From Salinispirillum sp. LH 10-3-1 (GTDB lineage: Bacteria > Pseudomonadota > Gammaproteobacteria > Pseudomonadales > Natronospirillaceae): a DNA stretch of 64,000 nucleotides. Shown here one piece after another: positions 1-9,865 of this stretch. Position 1 is the stretch's first letter; every line of letters begins with the position of its first letter. The stretch spans positions 62,001 to 126,000 of the forward strand of contig NZ_CP101717.1 in assembly GCF_030643825.1 (NCBI RefSeq), read 5' to 3'. The translations under genes were made by a program, and so were the position numbers. The notes beneath the pieces are model-generated. The model worked only from the letters and a program-made list of their open reading frames with translations, ran no database searches and was not told where the DNA came from.

Positions 1-3000
1 CAGTTCCGCAAGTTCGCTTTCGATGTCGTGCCGCGTCTGGATGCTTTGTCCAGCGGCCAAACGATCCATCATATCGATGACAGCTTCGTGTGCTTCATAG
101 AGCGAGCTGAATACCGGATCATTAGCATCAGTCGGTGGCTGTTCCGCCAAGTATTCGTAGAGCACAACTAATTGGTTGGCGAGTGAACTCAGCGGCAAGA
201 GATCAATAGCGCGCGCGGCATCGGCCAGTGTAGTCAGGTCACGTTGCAAGGCGGTAACGCGATGCGACTCTAAGCCACTTTCCTGCCACGCTTTCAGCGT
301 ATCTTCCGCATCCAATACCGTATTCATCGCCTCATTCAGGAAGATCGACATCAGGCTGGAGGACGATTCGCTACCGGCGGCTGCTGCGCTGTCCGCCACC
401 CAGGCATTCAGATCTTTCAGCTGATCAAAGAACGAATCGGGTGCGGGTACGATAGCCGTTTGGTCACTGGCGGAGTTGAGCTGGTCTGACGCAATGGCAA
501 CGGTGTCTTGCAATAATTGCTGTACGGCAGGTGTCGCAGGCAGTCGATAGACTTGCAATGATTTAATCAGCTGCTCGACTGGTCCGGCCAGGTTGGCCAT
601 GGCTTCGATACCCGCCATGTGAGAGCTGCCTTTAATGGTGTGTAGTGCTCGTTGCAGCGAATCGGTGACGTTGGCGGTCGGGTCGCCTGCGCTGGCATGC
701 AAGAATTCTTCTATGGTAGTCAGGTGGTTGTGAATTTCGTGACTGAAAATAGCGAATAGTCGCGCTTGGTCGGTATCACTGGGTGCTTCGTCGCTCGTTT
801 TATCGTCGGACATTTCGACGGCGGCCGGAGCGCTTTCGGTGGTTTCGGCGGCTTCCTCGAATTCACTGTCATCCTCAACGTAGGCATCCAGGCCATCGTC
901 AAAGGGCTCAATGACGTCGTGTTCGCCCGCAATGATCGCACTGGCACGGTCACGCAGTTGGTCCACCGCTTTGGTGTCCGACGGCGTATTTTGCGCAAAG
1001 TCACTCACCAACTGCGGTAGCATGGCGTTAACGTCTTCGATCAAGCTGACGAGGGCGTCACTGTGTGGGATAACCCCGTCACGCCGATGATTCAGCATGT
1101 TCTCAATCGACCAGCCGAGTTCGCCGATGACCATGGCCCGAACCATACGACCACTGCCTTTCAGGGTGTGGAAGGCGCGGCGCAATTCCCCCAGTGCTTC
1201 TTTGTTGTCAGGGTCGGCACAATAAGCCGGGAACCACTGAGCGATCTCCGCCTGTACGTCGTCCGCTTCTTCGAGAAATATCTCACGGATATCATCATCA
1301 ATCAGGTCGTCATCGTCGTTTGCGGCAGTTGCCTCAACTTCCGGCGCCGCAGCTTCGGATGGCTCGTCGGCTTCTTCAGCTTCGTCTTGCGGTGCGGGGG
1401 GCAAGTCGAGGTCGCCTTCGCGCTTGCTGTCCAGGGCGTCGAGATCCATCGCCCGGTATTCCGGCCATTCTGAGTCCGTCGCGACTTCCGGTGCTTCCTT
1501 AACAACCTTGTCTGCGCTGTCTTCGATGCTTGCTGTTACATTCGGCTCAGCGCTGGCCTCGTCATGCGGCTCGTCGCTGGCTGCAATGGCGGCATCAATA
1601 CCGGCTTCATCGAGCTGATCAATGAAACCAAAATAGTCATCCAGCGCTTGATTAACCGCGTCCTCAGGGGGCGGTGTATCTTGCTGCCCATTGGACAGGT
1701 TAACCGGATAGCCCAGGGCCGCAAGGCTGTCAGCAGCTCGCTGTAAAATAGCATCGTTTCCGTCTTCACCGCGGTCACGCGGTAGTCGCTCAAGATAGTA
1801 ATCGATACCAACCAATGCATCAGCCAGGCGATCCATGTCTTGCCACTCAGGTGCATGGTTGGGTACCAACAGTTCGCTTTCAACATAGGTCTGTAAACCG
1901 TCTGCCACCACCGCAGCGTTGTACAGCGGAATAATATTCAGGTTGGCCTGTATCTGGTGAAGCTCAGCCGGAACGTCGCGCAGTTTCTCAATGTCCCATT
2001 GAGTCCCCAAGTAGGCAACAATGGCTTCTTTACAGGTTTCGATGCTGTTGCGTACTTCGCGAATTAGCGCAATATGAGCATTACTGAGCTCATTGCCCAT
2101 GGAATCAAACTGCTCATCGTCCATACCGCTTTGCGCTAAACCCGACAGGGTAGCTTCGACGTAAAGCAGGCCGCCGGCAATATCCATCAGACTTTCGTCA
2201 TCAAGCGAGGTCTGATGTGACAAATTATCGAGGTGCTGAATTTGTTCGTCTAGAACGCGGCGAGCTTGTTTTATCTGCAACAAATCCATGGTGTCGCTGA
2301 TCTGCTGCAATGGCGCGATCAATGGCTGTAACTGTGTTGGTTGGCGATCGCTCGCTCGAACCAGCAGGTCCAGCTGTTCTTTAACGGTGGCCAGCTCATC
2401 AACGAGTACTCGGGCGACACTATCGACGGTATGAGTATCAGGCCCCTGCATTTGCTGACGGCGCGAACTGACTTGTTGTTCGGACAAGAGTGCTTCCGAC
2501 AGCACAAAGCGTTCTTGTAAGCTCGCCACACCGGGGTGATCAGCGCTCGCTTGGCCGACAAAGTACAGCATGGTGGTGAGTGCGGAATGGTCAATCTGCG
2601 GCGTCTGATGACGTTTCAGAGCCCGCAATTGCTGACGCCATACACGGTCCAGTTGACTGAGCAGACGCAGTAAATCCTGGCTAAGCGCCAATTTATTCTG
2701 ACGTAAAGCATCCAATAATGTGGTGGCAATGCTCCAAAACATACCCAAACCACAATCACCGTATTCGGTGGCGATACGATGGGTCGATTTGCACAGGTAA
2801 TTCAGGGCTTCGGCGGGCTCGTGACCGCGGAGCAGATTTAACAGCGACAGTTGGTAGAGCTGATGCAATTTCTGCAGGTGCGGCAACTGATCGTCCGGCA
2901 TTTGCTCGAGCAGAAATGGTTCGGCCAGGCGTGCTTGCTCATGCCTTAGGTCGGGGGCAAAAAGCCGTGCGACTGCGAGGCTGGAGGCATCACGCTGGGC

Positions 3001-3375
3001 GCGCAAGTCATTGAGCAGCGGAGCCAGAATTAGTGGTTGGTCACTGTCGCCACGCATTAAGCGTTCTAAATAAGTGGGCAGTTGCAAGATGCCTTGTAGC
3101 AATACCGAAAGGCGGTCATTGTTAGCGCGTTCTGGCCGACTGACCAAAAAGGCTGCTAGCTTCTCTAGCTCACTGGCTAATAAGGCCGCGCCATACACCT
3201 CCACCATGTCCAAGGTGCCGCGCACTTGGTGCAAGTAATTCAAACAGAACTGTAGGCGTGTAACGTCACTGTTATCATCTTCAAACGCCGCCAGCGCCAA
3301 TTGCGCTTGATTCAGCGTTTCGCCCAGTTCTTTGTGGACCCAGTCCAGGGCCGTGTAGTCATGACGATGACCCAT
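1..3375 (-). CDS. chpA: ChpA/PilL-type chemotaxis histidine kinase, partial (C-terminal part beyond the window)
   Basis: This is the CheA-like kinase of a type IV pilus (Pil-Chp) chemosensory system, which in the known family phosphorylates PilG and PilH and controls twitching and surface sensing. From the ATG at 3375 the frame stays open to base 1, giving 1125 visible residues. I see histidine phosphotransfer-like helices at about His49 (LHQVRGTLDM), His736 (FHTLKGSGRM) and His912 (LHTIKGSSHMAG). Multiple Hpt domains ahead of the catalytic core are the hallmark of ChpA; the dimerisation, ATPase, CheW-like and receiver domains must lie outside the window. The start follows the pilK stop by two bases. 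Between the Hpt domains the sequence is acidic and Ser/Asp/Glu-rich, as linkers usually are. Identification is firm from context and the Hpt motifs. Confidence 0.93.
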   Translation of the reverse strand, partial: MGHRHDYTALDWVHKELGETLNQAQLALAAFEDDNSDVTRLQFCLNYLHQVRGTLDMVEVYGAALLASELEKLAAFLVSRPERANNDRLSVLLQGILQLPTYLERLMRGDSDQPLILAPLLNDLRAQRDASSLAVARLFAPDLRHEQARLAEPFLLEQMPDDQLPHLQKLHQLYQLSLLNLLRGHEPAEALNYLCKSTHRIATEYGDCGLGMFWSIATTLLDALRQNKLALSQDLLRLLSQLDRVWRQQLRALKRHQTPQIDHSALTTMLYFVGQASADHPGVASLQERFVLSEALLSEQQVSSRRQQMQGPDTHTVDSVARVLVDELATVKEQLDLLVRASDRQPTQLQPLIAPLQQISDTMDLLQIKQARRVLDEQIQHLDNLSHQTSLDDESLMDIAGGLLYVEATLSGLAQSGMDDEQFDSMGNELSNAHIALIREVRNSIETCKEAIVAYLGTQWDIEKLRDVPAELHQIQANLNIIPLYNAAVVADGLQTYVESELLVPNHAPEWQDMDRLADALVGIDYYLERLPRDRGEDGNDAILQRAADSLAALGYPVNLSNGQQDTPPPEDAVNQALDDYFGFIDQLDEAGIDAAIAASDEPHDEASAEPNVTASIEDSADKVVKEAPEVATDSEWPEYRAMDLDALDSKREGDLDLPPAPQDEAEEADEPSEAAAPEVEATAANDDDDLIDDDIREIFLEEADDVQAEIAQWFPAYCADPDNKEALGELRRAFHTLKGSGRMVRAMVIGELGWSIENMLNHRRDGVIPHSDALVSLIEDVNAMLPQLVSDFAQNTPSDTKAVDQLRDRASAIIAGEHDVIEPFDDGLDAYVEDDSEFEEAAETTESAPAAVEMSDDKTSDEAPSDTDQARLFAIFSHEIHNHLTTIEEFLHASAGDPTANVTDSLQRALHTIKGSSHMAGIEAMANLAGPVEQLIKSLQVYRLPATPAVQQLLQDTVAIASDQLNSASDQTAIVPAPDSFFDQLKDLNAWVADSAAAAGSESSSSLMSIFLNEAMNTVLDAEDTLKAWQESGLESHRVTALQRDLTTLADAARAIDLLPLSSLANQLVVLYEYLAEQPPTDANDPVFSSLYEAHEAVIDMMDRLAAGQSIQTRHDIESELAEL

Positions 3376-3377
3376 GC

Positions 3378-4265
3378 TTACTCCATGCTATCCGAGCGTT
3401 TTTTTAAAAACGCTAGGCAGTGCTTATTGGGTATCGCGACCAATTGGTCGTGCTTGAAGTCGATCAGTTCACCGGGACCGAGTACCAGCAAGCCACCAGG
3501 GCGCAATTTATCTACAAACTGTGTGACGATGTCGCGGCGGCGCCAGCGACGAAAGTAAATCAGCAGGTTCTGACAATAGATGACATCCATATTCTGCAGT
3601 GGAGCTTGCTCGGTTTCGGTAACATTCAGTCGTGTGAAGCACACGCGCTGGCTGAGTTCGGGTTTTACCACCATGCTGTTGCCTTCGGCGGTAAAGTACC
3701 GTTGTTGCCAAGCGGCGCGCACGGGTTCCAGTTTGCGTGCGGTGTAAGTGCCCAGGCGTGCCTTCAAAACGGCGGGAGCGCTGATATCCGAACCGGTAAC
3801 GCTGAAGTGGCGTTGATCGGGGTAGCGGCGTGCTAATTCAGCCATGATCATAGCTAAACTGTAGGCTTCCTCGCCCGTTGCACACCCTGCCGACCAAACC
3901 TGCACCGGGTCGTTAGAGCGCTGCCAGATGGCGCGCAGGTGCTCTGCCACCAACTCCATGGCGTGTGCGTCACGGAAGAAACGTGTTTCTTGAACCGTGA
4001 GCCGATCGACCAGTAAATACCACTCACTGCTAATGATGCTGTCATTGCTGACATGCTCGAAATAGCGCTGAAAGCCGGTAAAACCGGCTTCCTTCATGCG
4101 CTGGCGAATACTGGTCTCCAGAAAACTACGTCGTGCTGCGGTGACTTCCATACCCGTTCGCTCTTCCAGCAGCGCCCTCCATTGCGCAAACTGCTGGTCG
4201 TCAAAGGTAGTATCACTGGCCATGGGCCACTGCACTATGTTGCTGCTGGACATCGTACGCTTCAT
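3378..4265 (-). CDS. pilK: CheR-type protein-glutamate methyltransferase PilK
   Basis: PilK is the CheR-family methyltransferase that methylates the pilus chemoreceptor PilJ using S-adenosylmethionine. The 295-residue protein has an N-terminal helical CheR region, then the SAM-binding motif VWSAGCATGEEAYSLAM near residues 120-137, and the IYCQNLLIYF motif that corresponds to the RN(V/L)LIYF signature of the family. It lies between pilJ and chpA on the same strand: 20 bases after the pilJ stop, and its own stop is two bases before the chpA start. An internal ATG at residue 5 is an alternative start. The role comes from family knowledge plus position. Confidence 0.93.
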   Translation of the reverse strand: MKRTMSSSNIVQWPMASDTTFDDQQFAQWRALLEERTGMEVTAARRSFLETSIRQRMKEAGFTGFQRYFEHVSNDSIISSEWYLLVDRLTVQETRFFRDAHAMELVAEHLRAIWQRSNDPVQVWSAGCATGEEAYSLAMIMAELARRYPDQRHFSVTGSDISAPAVLKARLGTYTARKLEPVRAAWQQRYFTAEGNSMVVKPELSQRVCFTRLNVTETEQAPLQNMDVIYCQNLLIYFRRWRRRDIVTQFVDKLRPGGLLVLGPGELIDFKHDQLVAIPNKHCLAFLKKRSDSME

Positions 4266-4285
4266 GGCTCCGGCCTTGTATCGGA

Positions 4286-6376
4286 TCAGGCAGCACTGAC
4301 GTTGTCGTCGGGTAATGCAATCAAGTCATCCAGATTGTCGGTATCGCGCTCTTCTGGCAGCTTAAAGCCTGCTACCGATGCACGCATATCGTTGGCCAGT
4401 TTGGCAAGGTTACCGATGCTCTTCGCCGTTGCCATGGTACCGGCTGACGTCTGCGTGGTGATTTCCTGGATAACGTTCATCGTATTGGAAATGTGACCCG
4501 CGGACGACGCCTGCTGACGAGCAGCGTTCGAGATGTTCTGGATCAAATCAGCCAAGCTGCGCGATACGTTCTCGATTTCTTCCAGTGCCACACCGGCGTC
4601 TTGTGCCAAGCGGGCCCCGCTGACCACCTCGGAGGTGGTCTGTTCCATCGAGATAACGGCTTCGTTGGTGTCCGACTGGATCGTTTTAACCAAGGCTTCA
4701 ATCTGCTTCGTTGCCGCAGATGAACGTTCTGCCAAGCGCTGTACTTCGTCGGCTACTACCGCGAAGCCTCGGCCTGCGTCGCCGGCCATCGAGGCCTGAA
4801 TCGCGGCGTTCAAAGACAGAATGTTGGTTTGGTCGGCGATGTCGTTGATCAAGGATACGATGTCACCGATTTCCTGTGACGATTCACCCAAGCGTTTAAT
4901 ACGCTTTGATGTTTCCTGAATCTGCTCACGGATGTTATCCATGCCGTTGATGGTCGCCTGTACCACGTCGGAACCTTTTTTGGCGATCGCTACCGATCGC
5001 TCTGCTACCGCAGACGACTCGGCGGCGTTGGCTGATACTTGGTCGATCGACACGGCCATTTCGTTCACCGCCGCTGACGCGCCAGCAATCTCTTGTGCCT
5101 GGTGCTCTGAGGCTTCCGCCAAGTGCATGGCCGTGGCCTGCGTTTCTTGGGCGGCCGAAGACACCTGTACCGCGGTCGCGTTGATAGCGCCTACCAGTTG
5201 ACGCATTTGGTCGATGGCGAAGTTGATGGAGTCGGCGATGGCACCGGTGAAATCTTCAGTTACCGTGGCCTGAGTGGTCAAGTCACCGTCGGCGAGGTCT
5301 GCAAGTTCATCCAGCAGACGCAAGATGGCGTTCTGGTTCTGCTCGTTCTGTTCTTCTGTGCGCACCAAGTTACGTGCCTGAGCGCGGTAGATCTCCATGA
5401 TCGACAAGATGATCAGGGCGGTCGCGGCTAAGGCCATGATGATGGCGAACTGTGGCTTAGCCAAACGGCTTTCCGGCAGCATTTCGATCTGGTCATTAAT
5501 TTGGTTGGCACGATCCAGCAAGGCTTGCGAGTCGGCGAAGATTTGGTTCGCGGCTTCACGTACCTGGAATAATTCAGTTGAGGTTTGTAGCAGCTCGTCA
5601 ACCGAGTTACTGACCCGGTCGAAGTCGATCATGATGTTATTCAGGTGCGACACTGCTTCCGGGTCTGAAATCTGCTGTAAGCTAAGGTCAGGATTGCCGT
5701 TGATCAGGCCGTCGAGAATTCGGCCGTACAGTTCAGCGTCACGGCTGAATGAGTTAGCGGCCAATACGGCAGCGTCGCCACCTACCAGTACGTTATTGAT
5801 GTTTCGAATGATGCGCTCAGCCAGCCAGTTTTGCCGCTGCGCCACTGCTACCTGAGACGGATCGGATGTTTGATCCAGCATGATCTCAATGACGGCATCA
5901 TTTTCGACCTGAATTACCGGAATTCGCTCCGACATGGTACGGGCCAAATTATGGATGTTCAGAATGGTTTGGCGCGACTCCAAGATTTGGTCGGCGTTAA
6001 CCCGCACGCGCAGCCAAACACGTTCCAGCGGTTCAGGGTCGACCACATTGCGGTTGACGGGGGGTAAGCCAGTTTCCGGGCTGCCGGTCAGAATCGCATC
6101 CCAGCTGCGCTGAAATTGATCACGTGATTGCTGCAACAAGGCGAAAGCATCGTCTTTACCTGCGGCGGCTTCGGTGGCGTTTTTAGAAATTTCCTGCGAC
6201 AGTACTTTTAAGTCACTGGCGTAGGCCAAGTATTCGCGATCGTTCGCTGCATCGTTGTTGATTAGGGTGATAAAACCCCCTACTGTGAACAGTAAGATCA
6301 GAGCCAGCGTCATGTAGACGGACAGGTTCCTGTTACTGGCGACAATAGACAGAATGCTGCCTTTGTTTGCTTTCAT
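4286..6376 (-). CDS. pilJ: Methyl-accepting chemoreceptor PilJ of the pilus chemosensory system
   Basis: This is the chemoreceptor that feeds the Pil-Chp pathway. The 696-residue protein has a transmembrane segment at about residues 19-40 and a second at about 307-325. The periplasmic part between them corresponds to the PilJ sensor domain. A short HAMP-like stretch and a long helical signalling domain follow. The conserved hairpin tip appears as EIGDIVSLINDIADQTNILS, followed by NAAIQA and the VADEVQRLAERS segment. Alanine- and glutamine-rich helices at 395-470 are typical adaptation regions. Upstream pilI and downstream pilK are adjacent on the same strand. No CheW-binding pentapeptide at the C-terminus is obvious, and CheR probably acts without a tether. 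Confidence 0.95.
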   Translation of the reverse strand: MKANKGSILSIVASNRNLSVYMTLALILLFTVGGFITLINNDAANDREYLAYASDLKVLSQEISKNATEAAAGKDDAFALLQQSRDQFQRSWDAILTGSPETGLPPVNRNVVDPEPLERVWLRVRVNADQILESRQTILNIHNLARTMSERIPVIQVENDAVIEIMLDQTSDPSQVAVAQRQNWLAERIIRNINNVLVGGDAAVLAANSFSRDAELYGRILDGLINGNPDLSLQQISDPEAVSHLNNIMIDFDRVSNSVDELLQTSTELFQVREAANQIFADSQALLDRANQINDQIEMLPESRLAKPQFAIIMALAATALIILSIMEIYRAQARNLVRTEEQNEQNQNAILRLLDELADLADGDLTTQATVTEDFTGAIADSINFAIDQMRQLVGAINATAVQVSSAAQETQATAMHLAEASEHQAQEIAGASAAVNEMAVSIDQVSANAAESSAVAERSVAIAKKGSDVVQATINGMDNIREQIQETSKRIKRLGESSQEIGDIVSLINDIADQTNILSLNAAIQASMAGDAGRGFAVVADEVQRLAERSSAATKQIEALVKTIQSDTNEAVISMEQTTSEVVSGARLAQDAGVALEEIENVSRSLADLIQNISNAARQQASSAGHISNTMNVIQEITTQTSAGTMATAKSIGNLAKLANDMRASVAGFKLPEERDTDNLDDLIALPDDNVSAA

Positions 6377-6428
6377 GTTGCGAACTCCCGTTCGTACCCC
6401 GGTTTATGGTTGTCAGCAGGGCGCCGTA

Positions 6429-6968
6429 TTAGGCGGCGACCTGCATGAATTTTTGCTGGCTGATGAGCTTCTCCATGGAGAACAAATTCCAGCTTTCGTC
6501 GTTCCACTGGTACGCACCCGTGGTGTAATCTTCAAAGACGGTCGGCAAATCGACGGTGTCGTCTTGTCTGTTGTCCACATTGAAATGCTGCATGCCGATC
6601 ACCTGATCGACACGCAAACCGAACAGCAAGTCGTCTAACTCGACGATCAATACGCGTCGGCTCTGACGGCTAGCCTCGGACTCCACACCCAAATAGCCGC
6701 AGAGATCCAACACGGGTACCAAGCGCCCGCGTACGTTGGCTACCCCGAGCACCCATGGTTGTACACCCGGTAATCGAGTAAAGGGTGGGGGGGTTAGGAT
6801 TTCCGCCACTTGGTTCATTGGTGTTACCAATGAGCAGCCGGCAATGCGATAGGCAATGCCTGTCCATGTTTCGACAAAGGCTTCCTGTGCAGGCAGGCCA
6901 GAGGCCACCTTGCGGTAACGCTCGGTCAGTGTGAGCAGGGCCTGATATGGGGTCGTTGCTTGTGCCAT
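6429..6968 (-). CDS. pilI: CheW-like adaptor PilI
   Basis: PilI is the CheW-type scaffold coupling the PilJ receptor to the ChpA kinase. The 179-residue protein has the CheW beta-barrel pattern: a variable N-terminus, GIAYRIAGCSLVTPMNQVAE, then LPGVQPWVLGVANVRGRLVP (the conserved V.G..N.RG core), and a C-terminal LFGLRVDQVIGMQ strand pair. The order pilH-pilI-pilJ matches the known operon. About 50 bases separate it from pilJ and about 70 from pilH. There is nothing unusual in length or composition. Confidence 0.93.
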   Translation of the reverse strand: MAQATTPYQALLTLTERYRKVASGLPAQEAFVETWTGIAYRIAGCSLVTPMNQVAEILTPPPFTRLPGVQPWVLGVANVRGRLVPVLDLCGYLGVESEASRQSRRVLIVELDDLLFGLRVDQVIGMQHFNVDNRQDDTVDLPTVFEDYTTGAYQWNDESWNLFSMEKLISQQKFMQVAA

Positions 6969-7037
6969 AAGTCGCTGTGATATCTTGTGCGCTTGTCGCG
7001 GTCAGGCGGCGGCGCATTCTTATTATGCTGGACGGTA

Positions 7038-7400
7038 TCAGCCGATTAAATCGGCGATGGTATTCAGCAGCGTTTGTTCTTCGACCGGTTTAACCAGGTA
7101 GCCACGAGCACCCTGACGCTTGCCCCAAACCTTATCGGTCTCCTGGTCCTTCGTAGTAACAATGACAACGGGAATGTGCGCAGTATCGTCACCTTTGGAT
7201 AACTGGCGGGTCGCCTGAAAACCATTGAGACCGGGCATAACGATATCCATTAACACAATATCGGGCAGCTCTTTGCGCGCCATGGCTACGCCATCGGCGC
7301 CATTCTCTGCAGCAATCACATGATGACCATGCTTTTCCAACATGGTCCGGAAGGCGTAAGTCTCAGTCGGTGAGTCGTCCACAATCAGTATTTTTGCCAT
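7038..7400 (-). CDS. pilH: Single-domain response regulator PilH
   Basis: PilH is a CheY-like receiver of 120 residues with no output domain. The acidic pocket is at Asp8/Asp9 (IVDDS) and the phosphoacceptor is Asp52 (VLMDIVMPGLNG); a later Thr-Lys pair (VIVTTKDQETD, then LVKPV) completes the active site. In known Pil-Chp systems PilH opposes PilG and acts on the retraction side of twitching. It follows pilG by 21 bases, so the two are co-transcribed. Confidence 0.93.
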   Translation of the reverse strand: MAKILIVDDSPTETYAFRTMLEKHGHHVIAAENGADGVAMARKELPDIVLMDIVMPGLNGFQATRQLSKGDDTAHIPVVIVTTKDQETDKVWGKRQGARGYLVKPVEEQTLLNTIADLIG

Positions 7401-7421
7401 AGTATCTACTGCACCATTTCT

Positions 7422-7802
7422 TTAGCTGATATGTTCTCGGATAGCGCCCAGCAACTCTTCTTTGCCAAACGGTTTTGTTAAGTACTGGTCTGATCCTACA
7501 ATTCGTCCTTTCGCCTTATCAAATAGGCCGTCCTTGCTGGACAGCATGATCACCGGCGTATGTTTAAAGGAGCTGTTATTTTTGATCAAAGCGCACGTTT
7601 GATAACCATCTAGGCGTGGCATCATGATGTCGACGAAGATAATATTCGGCTTTGAGTCGGCAATTTTGGCTAAGGCGTCGAAGCCATCGGTTGCGGTGAT
7701 CACCTCACAACCTACTTTTTTCAGTAAGGTTTCGGCGGTGCGCCGGATGGTCTTGGAATCATCGATGACCATCACCTTCAGGTTTTCAAATGCGTTGTCC
7801 AT
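7422..7802 (-). CDS. pilG: Single-domain response regulator PilG
   Basis: PilG is a 126-residue CheY-like receiver and the first gene of the pilus chemosensory operon. The acidic pair is at Asp14/Asp15 (MVIDDSK), the phosphoacceptor is Asp58 (IIFVDIMMPRLDGYQ), and LTKPFGKEE provides the conserved lysine. In the known pathway it promotes pilus extension and cAMP synthesis. It is divergent from gshB across about 200 bases that must hold promoters for both. On the minus strand a TATAAG box lies shortly upstream of the ATG, but I could not pair it with a convincing -35. Confidence 0.94.
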   Translation of the reverse strand: MDNAFENLKVMVIDDSKTIRRTAETLLKKVGCEVITATDGFDALAKIADSKPNIIFVDIMMPRLDGYQTCALIKNNSSFKHTPVIMLSSKDGLFDKAKGRIVGSDQYLTKPFGKEELLGAIREHIS

Positions 7803-8003
7803 ACCAGACCCTATGGGTAATTTATTCTTATACTGCGCACAGCTTCCAGACGCGCACAGCGTAACTCTAATTCAACCAGCTGTTTTTACCATAGTTCACA
7901 GATCGGTGCCATAGGTGCAGGCGTTCGGAGTGACTGCATTTTGTTGTAAATCAGTTAGAATGAGATCAACGTCAAAACAAACGAAAAAAATTGAGGATTG
8001 GCT

Positions 8004-8951
8004 ATGTCGTTGCGCGTTGCAGTTGTAATGGACCCCATAGAGCGCATTGCCTACAAAAAAGACAGTACGCTGGCCATGCTATGGGCAGCGGCCGATCGTG
8101 GCTGGTCTCTGTTTTATTTGGAGCAAAAAGACCTGTTTGTGGCTGATGGAGAGCCTAGGGGTTTGGTGCAAGCCCTGACCGTGCGTCGTGACCCACAAGA
8201 CTATTACAGTCTTGGCGAACCTGAACAGGTGCCGTTAGCCAGCATGGATGCCATCTTGATGCGCAAGGACCCGCCGTTCGACAACGAATACATTTACAGT
8301 ACCTATATTTTGGAAATGGCTGAACAGCGTGGCACTCTGGTGGTGAATCGACCGCAAGCATTGCGTGACTGCAACGAGAAGATGTATGCCACTTGGTTCC
8401 CACAGTTTTCGCCAGCGCATTTGGTTACACGCAGTGCGGATTTATTGCGCGCTTTTCACGCCGAACATGGCGACGTTATCTTTAAGCCGTTGGATGGCAT
8501 GGGTGGCTCATCCATTTTCCGCTTAAAAGCCGACGATCCAAATGTCTCTGTGATCATTGAAACGCTGACGCTGGAAGGTAAAGAGTTGATCATGGCACAG
8601 AAATACTTGCCAGAGATCACAGAAGGCGACAAACGTATTTTACTGGTGGACGGTGAACCCGTACCCTATTGCTTGGCCCGCATTCCGAAGAGCGGTGAAA
8701 CGCGCGGAAACTTGGCCGCCGGTGGTACTGGGCGCGCCCAGCCATTGAGTGAGCGCGACTGGGAAATCGCCCGCCATATTGGGCCAGTGGTCAAAGAGAA
8801 GGGCTTGCTGTTTGTGGGTCTTGATGTAATAGGTGAGTACCTGACAGAGGTGAACGTCACCAGCCCGACCTGCATCCGGGAAATCGATGCGGCCTATCAG
8901 ACCGATATTGGCGGCTTGCTGATGGATGCCATCGCCCGCCATAAGGCCTAG
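8004..8951 (+). CDS. gshB: Glutathione synthetase
   Basis: GshB joins gamma-glutamylcysteine and glycine using ATP, the last step of glutathione synthesis in the cytoplasm. The 315-residue protein begins RVAVVMDPIERIAYKKDSTL, a typical N-terminus, and carries the ATP-grasp motifs FKPLDGMGGSSIF, EGDKRILLVDGE, a glycine-rich loop RGNLAAGGTG and the metal-binding TEVNVTSPTCIREID. I chose the ATG at 8004, which has TTGAGG seven bases upstream, over an in-frame TTG two codons earlier. The gene starts a short plus-strand group with the tonB-like gene and ruvX, divergent from pilG. Confidence 0.96.
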   Translation: MSLRVAVVMDPIERIAYKKDSTLAMLWAAADRGWSLFYLEQKDLFVADGEPRGLVQALTVRRDPQDYYSLGEPEQVPLASMDAILMRKDPPFDNEYIYSTYILEMAEQRGTLVVNRPQALRDCNEKMYATWFPQFSPAHLVTRSADLLRAFHAEHGDVIFKPLDGMGGSSIFRLKADDPNVSVIIETLTLEGKELIMAQKYLPEITEGDKRILLVDGEPVPYCLARIPKSGETRGNLAAGGTGRAQPLSERDWEIARHIGPVVKEKGLLFVGLDVIGEYLTEVNVTSPTCIREIDAAYQTDIGGLLMDAIARHKA

Positions 8952-8979
8952 AGAAAATGCTCCGAGAATTGATGATACC

Positions 8980-9858
8980 ATGAGTACCAACATCACAGAG
9001 GCCCGCGTATCCGCATACGACCGCGTGTTGTTTACCGGTTTTATTGCCTTGGTATTGCACGCCTTTGTTATTCTGGGGATTACGTTCGACGTGACGCCAT
9101 CGTCCAGCCCGCGCCCGACGATGGAAGTGACCCTGGCTTTGCAACCGGATAACCAGCGGCCGAACGACGATGCTGATTTTTTGGCGCAAGCCAGTCAGGA
9201 GGGTAGTGGTACCCTAGATGAGCGTGAGCGTATCACCACGGACCAGATGGCGGACTTTGACGACAACGTCGTACGCGAAGTCGAACCTGCACCGATGACC
9301 GCCTCGGCGCCCTTGGAGCCCCTCACGCAGCGCTTGATCGTCGCCTATGGCGAGGCCAGCTGGGGGTTGGCACCCTTGCCGGAGCCAGAAGATGTCATGA
9401 TGGACGCGCCCGATATCGATATCACGCAAACTTCCAGTATGGATATAGCAACACTGCGCGCTATGCTGGATACTCGCCGTCAGAACTATGCCAATAGACC
9501 GCGTGTACGTACTCTGACGGCCGTATCCACGCGTGCGGCGTCCGAAGCCGCTTATGTGCAAGCTTGGCTGGAGAAGGTCGAGCGCTTGGGGAATGCTAAT
9601 TATCCGCAGGCGGCACGAGCTCAGCGCCTGCGCGGTAATGTGCGCTTGCTGGTCAGTATTACGCCCAACGGTGATTTACATTCGATCAGCATGCTGGAAA
9701 GTTCGGGTCAAACTTTGCTCGATGATGCGGCGCGCCGCATTGTCTTGCAATCTGCCCCCTTTGAGCCTTTTACCGCCGAAATGCGCCAAGACTATGATCT
9801 GCTGGAGATCATTCGTACCTTCCGGTTCGAAGTCGACCAACCGCTGACCACGGGTTGA
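8980..9858 (+). CDS. TonB-family energy transducer
   Basis: The 292-residue protein has a short cytoplasmic N-terminus, one membrane anchor at about residues 16-35 (LFTGFIALVLHAFVILGITF), a long acidic periplasmic linker, and a C-terminal TonB domain (NYPQAARAQRLRGNVRLLVS, then GQTLLDDAARRIV). Known TonB proteins transmit proton-motive force to outer-membrane receptors. The linker lacks the usual Pro-Lys repeats, and no exbB/exbD lies nearby. In P. aeruginosa a TonB homologue in the equivalent position next to pilG (tonB3) is linked to twitching motility, so a role in pilus function is plausible. The ATG at 8980 was preferred to an upstream frame that overlaps gshB. Confidence 0.85.
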   Translation: MSTNITEARVSAYDRVLFTGFIALVLHAFVILGITFDVTPSSSPRPTMEVTLALQPDNQRPNDDADFLAQASQEGSGTLDERERITTDQMADFDDNVVREVEPAPMTASAPLEPLTQRLIVAYGEASWGLAPLPEPEDVMMDAPDIDITQTSSMDIATLRAMLDTRRQNYANRPRVRTLTAVSTRAASEAAYVQAWLEKVERLGNANYPQAARAQRLRGNVRLLVSITPNGDLHSISMLESSGQTLLDDAARRIVLQSAPFEPFTAEMRQDYDLLEIIRTFRFEVDQPLTTG

Positions 9859-9865
9859 CGTCAGG